NCBI RefSeq assembly: GCF_024713975.1
Contig: NC_091099.1
Span: 14,303,501 to 14,367,500 of the forward strand
From: Paralichthys olivaceus
Taxonomy: Eukaryota; Chordata; Actinopteri; Pleuronectiformes; Paralichthyidae
Direction of reading: 5' to 3'
Length of the DNA stretch: 64,000 nucleotides
Shown: one piece after another, positions 58,917 to 64,000 of the stretch
Layout: each line of letters begins with the position of its first letter
Numbering within the stretch: position 1 is the first letter of the stretch
The notes under the pieces: model-generated
Databases searched by the model: none
What the model was told of the DNA's origin: nothing
Seen by the model: only the letters and a program-made list of their open reading frames with translations
Translations under genes and position numbers: made by a program

Positions 58917-61379
58917 AAGTTTGTGAAGGGAGGGAACGTGGTGGAGATCTGAGCAGCCAATCTGCACGGCCACCTGCAGCTTACTGGGATTACATCAAGT
59001 TTTGGACTTGTGTTATTGGACTTGTGATTGTAAGGGTCAGGTGTGCAGGGTTATAAAACTCCAGCTAGGACTGTGTGGGTGGCTGGGAGCGATGAGCCAG
59101 TTCCAGAGCTCCACATGTAACAGGGAAACTCTCACATTGTTCCCTACTGTTTTCGATTTAGTTGTGAAAGGTTAACAAAACTCAATCCAGGTAAATCCAC
59201 AGAAGCAAATAAAGCAGGATGAGAGAAGTTATGTGTTTTCAGATCACGGTTCATCTCATATCTCTGCACCTTCAGCATGATAAGGATCAACAGCAGGTTC
59301 GTTCAACCCAGTACTTTGTCTTCAGCAGATCAATCAAGATAAAAGTTTCCAAGGCCATAGTTATGGGGAAATACTTTAAATAAATAAATAAGTATTTTTA
59401 CAAGTTATTTTAATGTGTTGAATTCTTAGAAAAACACAGTTTATCAGAAATAAGATAAGGGGTTATCATGTAAACTACAAATTAAGATGATAAACACACT
59501 AGAATGTCACTCAGTACAGCTCAAACCTCCACCCAGGCCCAACTGTCCCCTTATGAAAACCACTCGATCTGCATCACATTTCACACACATTCACGTTTCA
59601 GAAAGTGAAAAAAGTGGCGGAGGTAGCAATGAGTCTCATAGTAATGACTCTATGTTGAGCACACATGATATGTGAGAATGAAATGGATTTAACAATAGGC
59701 TGCGTCACACTGCCCAGAGGAAAGGAATTCAATCTAAACTTGTCTGGATGTTTGTTTTAATGTCAGTGATGTTGTCAGCTCATGATACAAGAGAAATATC
59801 CAACAATCAACATGGACTAAGCTTTATTGTTTAAAGTATTATAATAAAGAGAATGTTAAAAAAATATCCCTCGGAGAATAATTTAATTCAGTTTGGCATT
59901 TTTTTTAATTATCAAAACAAAATCATAACAAGAAACTAAATCTATGTATTGTTGATGGAACAACATGTTTTCTTCCAGACCACTTAAGTTTCAACAATTT
60001 TCCCGCCAACTTCAAACTACTGATAATTGATAAGTTGAGCAAAAGGAAACACTGACACTTTTTCTTAACGTGTTAATAACTTTCATTATTGTGTTAAGAA
60101 AAAGTGCCACATAAAGAGTCACATCATCTGATGGTTCAAGCTTCTACATTTATTTTCTCTATTTTATGTCATTGTAACATATTAATGTCTTTGGGGTTTT
60201 GTATTCTTCAGACAAAATTACAAGATGTTGTGTTGAGCTCTGCTAAAGTGTGACTGGGGTTTGTGATCACCTATTGAAATAAATGAATCCATAATAACTA
60301 TAGCTTATTCTTTATTTTGTATATTTCTTACATTTCATTTGACAGAATGCACTGGCACATCTCATCATACCAGCTTTTCAGGGATAATTCCCTTCATGAT
60401 AAATCTCTGTTGCAGCACACGGACATAACCCGGTGTGATTGACAACCAAACAGACGTCAATCAGTTTGTGAGGCTCATTTGGCTGAAATCTTTAAACTAT
60501 CAGTTTTTTTCTTCTTTGCATGGTAACCTGCTTATACCCTCGTTCATGAACCACATGGATGCTTCTTATTTTCAGAGACAGAAAAGACATTTTTGGTAGC
60601 AGAACTTTCCTTTGACAACAGTCCAAAGAAGCAAAATGATCACAAAGAGAAAAGCACAAGCATGTGAGGGCTGCAAAGACACCCTGAGGTCAAAGGGCAT
60701 GGCGAACACCTCAGCTCCAATTATTTTCTTTCTTCTGCAACAAGTTGAATAAAGCTACACTCCTACTTTTATCTGGACCGCTATATACCCTGATACCCTG
60801 AAGGTTGTACGTCTTGTGCAACAGGTCTGCATCTGCTCCTGCATTCAGCAGCAGCCGGCTGAAACTAAGTCAGTTTTGCAACACTGCCTCCATGTCAGCA
60901 TACGCTCATTAAGCCGGGATTACAGTCACACAACCCTTAAAAGCAACAAATTTAGCCTCCTAACACTCCTGAGAAAACATTGTTTCTCAAGCATAGTAAG
61001 CCACCGAATCAAATATGCTCCAGAGGGGAAAAAGCAGGCAGAAAATAAAGGGGTCAGTGAACAAAGAATGCTTTGAACGATAATAATGACTTCACAGGGA
61101 AAGGTGAGACAGACGTCTCACTTGTATCAGGAACTTTAAAAAACCTTTTGGTAGGAAAATGATCAAGCAACAAATGAAGTAAAAAAAAAAATACTGATTG
61201 ACTGGTCAGTTTTACAAATGAAAAATCCAAAAACGAATGACAGGCAAATAAATACTGTAGTATGGATCGTGCGAGCGCAGCGATGAGATAATATATAACT
61301 TATTTAACTCAGATTTGGTAAATGTTGGTGCCATTCTCTGCTCAAGACGAATTCAAAGTTTAAAGAATTGAAAAGAGTG
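58916..61379. other. Intergenic DNA right of stra6
   Basis: The leftmost part presumably holds the stra6 promoter. I find no supportable coding exon here. A 14-base inverted repeat (60056-60069 with 60093-60106) is the only clear structure. Confidence 0.6.
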
Positions 61380-62039
61380 CAGTGGTGGACAGTGACTTAG
61401 TATATTTCACTCAAGCACTTCACTTGAGTACACAATCGAGGTACTTGTACTTAACTTTAGCATTGCTATTTATGAAATTACTTCTACTCCGCTGCATTTG
61501 TGCAACAGCTTTAATTACTTTTCAGACGACGGTGTAAACCACATCTCTCCAGATGTGCTGACGTTGAATATTTGTGAAAAACTGAAAGATGAACTGTTTC
61601 TTTGTGTGTTGACAAAACTCTAAGCCATCCCAAGTCTCTTGGATCAGCTGGAAGATGAATCGACAGAACTGAAAACAGGCGTTTGAGTTGAAGTAAAGTT
61701 TTTAGAGATATGAGAAACAGAAACATCTAAAGCAGTAAAATACAATATACACATTAATGTAACTGCAATATTAACCCAACATTTCTGATGGAATATTACA
61801 ACATTTTACTGCAGTATGAGTCATTTTACTTGTTATATTTTAAGTGAATTTAGCTGATAATACTTTTACATTTAGAGGGAATTTAAATGCAGGACTTGTA
61901 GTGGAGTACTTTTGAGTCGAGGACATAGTATTTTTACTCAATTTTTTAATGGAGGACTTGTACTCTAGTGGATTACGTCCATGCATGGAAAAAGTACTTT
62001 TACTTCAAGTACGGGATCTAAATACTTCTTCCACCGGTG
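61380..62039. mobile_element. Non-autonomous element, family F, CAGTGGTGGA-type ends
   Basis: The left end reads CAGTGGTGGACAGTGACTTAG. The right end, reverse-complemented, reads CACCGGTGGAAGAAGTATTT, an imperfect terminal inverted repeat. The interior is made of TACTTTTACTTCAAGTA and ACTTGAGTA-like words, typical of a widespread teleost element. About 250 bases near 61500-61740 do not resemble the rest and may be a nested insertion. A fragment of the same family is at 37025-37340. Confidence 0.65.
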
Positions 62040-64000
62040 GAGCAGGTAGGCCGGTCATTGTCCTCAGCTGAACGTGGTGGCAGGTCCCTGCGCTCTGTGA
62101 GGTGCAGCTCCAGGATTCAGTTTCAAACAGAGCTCGTGGACACATTTCATCCCTTTGAAACTGATCTCGAGCCTGTGACAACAAAGAGACTTTACACCAG
62201 TAGCCACAGTAACCTGTGCCTCGTCATGCCACGTTCTCACACGAGGAAGGAAACGTGCATGCGCCTGCTTTGTGGGACTTTTACGCACGGCTCTCTGTGG
62301 CAAGTTTCATCCTTAAAGTTCCTTCGCAGCATGAGATCGTGTTTTACATCACCTGTAATTGGTGAATCCGTTTTAATAAACGTATGTCGGTGACTTGCCT
62401 GACCGAGCGCCTGCAGGTGTGCCGCAGAGCCATGCGGGCATTGAACGCGTGCGTACCAGGGAGGCACCGACAACCAATTTTGGCCACCGTAGAAAACGTT
62501 GTTAACTCGGTTGATAAACAATTTATTTCCTCAAAGTATCCCAGTAAAATCCACCACAAGTCAACTCTGGTATTATGTCCTTACCTTGTGTAAATCCTGT
62601 GCTGTCTCAGTTTGGAGAATTGTTAAATGACTGAGTCCTCACCAGCTTCCACCGTGAACACCCTCTTCTGACAAGTTCAATAATTATAACATCAACAAAA
62701 CAACAACCTCAAGAGCAGCAGGGCTCTTTTTTTTTCTCTGGACACCTCATGTAGTGTCAGGCTGGGACTTTGAACTCTCTCTATCTTGTTGTGGTGAGAG
62801 CATCATAAAGGTGCTGCTGCATGCAAACTGTTGTGAAACAGCTGTGATTAATGTGGACAAGTTAAAGTAAAAGCTGCAGAATGTTGGCCCTGTTCAATAT
62901 AGATTAATAAATGGAATGACAAGGAATTGAAACTCAAAGCCTCCTACATCTGGGTTGGACATTTATTAGCTGTGTAGGTTTGTGTATGTTTCTCAGCTGA
63001 GTCTTAATGTCAGTGACCTTTGTGAAGAAATTCCCACATGAAAAACAACTTCTGTGTTTTCTGAAACATGTTTCTGATTTTGCAGCAGTGAATCCAGTCA
63101 TGGTGAAAGAGAGGGAAGCTGAAACGATGGATTCAAGAGGAAACTAGTTGGCTCTCACGGTGCAACATGGCAATGGAGGCGTCACTCAGACTAGTTTGAC
63201 ATGCACTGATGACCTTTCTGCAGAACAGCACAGGTAAGGTTTGCACATTCATTCAAGTTTGATCTTATTGGTTTTTGTTAATCTGAAGAGGTCGTGCTTG
63301 TGACAGGTTCAGATAAACACTGATGTCTGAGCTGGTGGGGGGGCTCTCTGCCATACTCAACTTTTTTCTTGGTTCAGAGAGAAGAGGATATTTTATGGCC
63401 TTGCTGTGACTTTCTATAGATGCACTGAGGACAGTTGGTGTTAAGTGTCCCCTCATGGAGTCGAACATCATTGACTCCTCTTTTGTTGACTTGATTGCAT
63501 GCTGGCTTTAATTTGTAGGGATACAGCGACATCCTGTACTCCTATGTCAAACATCCATCCATCTGTCCATCATCTATATCTTTTTTACTCTGAGAGCAAT
63601 ACCTGAAACTCACATCGGCACGTGGAGAACATGCAAACTCTGCAGAGAGAGCCCAGCCAGCTGTCAAGTTTGTACCAGGAGACGACAGTGCTAACCACTG
63701 CTTTCCTCAAACAAAGACGCAGAAATAAATCATATAATCCAACGCACAACCAGAGCATTTGATAAAAAATGAGCTTATGGTTTTATTGTATTTTATATCA
63801 GGTCTGTTAGTACCAAGATGTTAGTACCAAGATGCCTCTTATTAAATGTATCTCAGCCACAAGACTTCCCTGATGTCTTTCACTGCCACTGCCACATTAG
63901 TATAGAGAGAGAGAGATACTGTAGATTGTTTTTATTGATCAGAATAATATTCTGGCCCTTATAGAGACTCTCTTTGCTATGGTTCCTTCCACTGATGCTG
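62040..64000. other. Unassigned right end of window
   Basis: No recognisable exon. The longest open frame (62037-62393, +) has no family resemblance, starts in the mobile element and lacks splice context. A short GA run is at 63906-63915. An untranslated exon or distant promoter cannot be excluded. Confidence 0.5.

Noticed and set aside
59034-59057. TATAAA at 59052 and two GGGTYA half-sites eight bases apart as a retinoid-responsive stra6 promoter
   Set aside because: The TATA box points away from stra6 and the 8-base spacing is not a classical retinoic acid response element. Two hexamers are expected by chance at this density.
62037-62393. 118-codon + strand open frame
   Set aside because: It starts at the end of a mobile element, has no recognisable domain and no supporting splice context.

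Overview
The window is vertebrate nuclear DNA, almost certainly from a ray-finned (teleost) fish. The genes have many short exons with GT-AG introns, the encoded proteins are recognisable orthologues of human proteins, and the introns and intergenic DNA carry short interspersed repeats typical of teleost genomes. I see no prokaryotic operons, CRISPR arrays, viral genes, tRNAs or rRNAs. Orthology calls rest on protein resemblance recalled from knowledge; no database was searched.

Layout, left to right: (1) the 3' part of a transmembrane carbonic anhydrase, ca12-like, + strand, exons 478-6007, with 5' exons outside the window; (2) man2c1, cytosolic alpha-mannosidase, + strand, 26 coding exons, 8250-16465; (3) neil1, DNA glycosylase, - strand, 9 coding exons, 20439-16878, convergent with man2c1; (4) commd4, - strand, 8 coding exons, 25352-22827; (5) sema7a, GPI-anchored semaphorin, + strand, 13 coding exons, 26212-34292, head-to-head with commd4; (6) about 5 kb of AT-rich intergenic DNA; (7) islr2, LRR/Ig membrane protein, + strand, one coding exon 40642-42771 plus a likely 5' UTR exon; (8) stra6, vitamin A transporter, - strand, 17 coding exons, 58592-45319, convergent with islr2; (9) about 5 kb with no gene that I can support. 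All exon models were joined by hand, and the reading phase is kept at every junction.

The genes do not form a pathway. Their human orthologues lie in 15q22-q24 (CA12; MAN2C1-NEIL1-COMMD4; SEMA7A-ISLR2-STRA6), so this looks like a compact conserved-synteny block. Genes are arranged as convergent pairs (man2c1/neil1, islr2/stra6) and one divergent pair (commd4/sema7a).

I found no wholly new system. The points most worth a second look are: a 136-codon symmetric exon between the catalytic and membrane parts of the carbonic anhydrase, which can be read through to a stop and so may give a secreted form; substitutions in stra6 at two of the three residues known to be needed for RBP binding in human; a repeat-derived cluster of perfect nuclear-receptor half-sites (IR3, DR0, DR1) in a stra6 intron; loss of the integrin-binding RGD and gain of a furin-like site in sema7a; a genomic lysine (AAA) at the mammalian RNA-editing site of neil1; and overlapping 3' ends of man2c1 and neil1.
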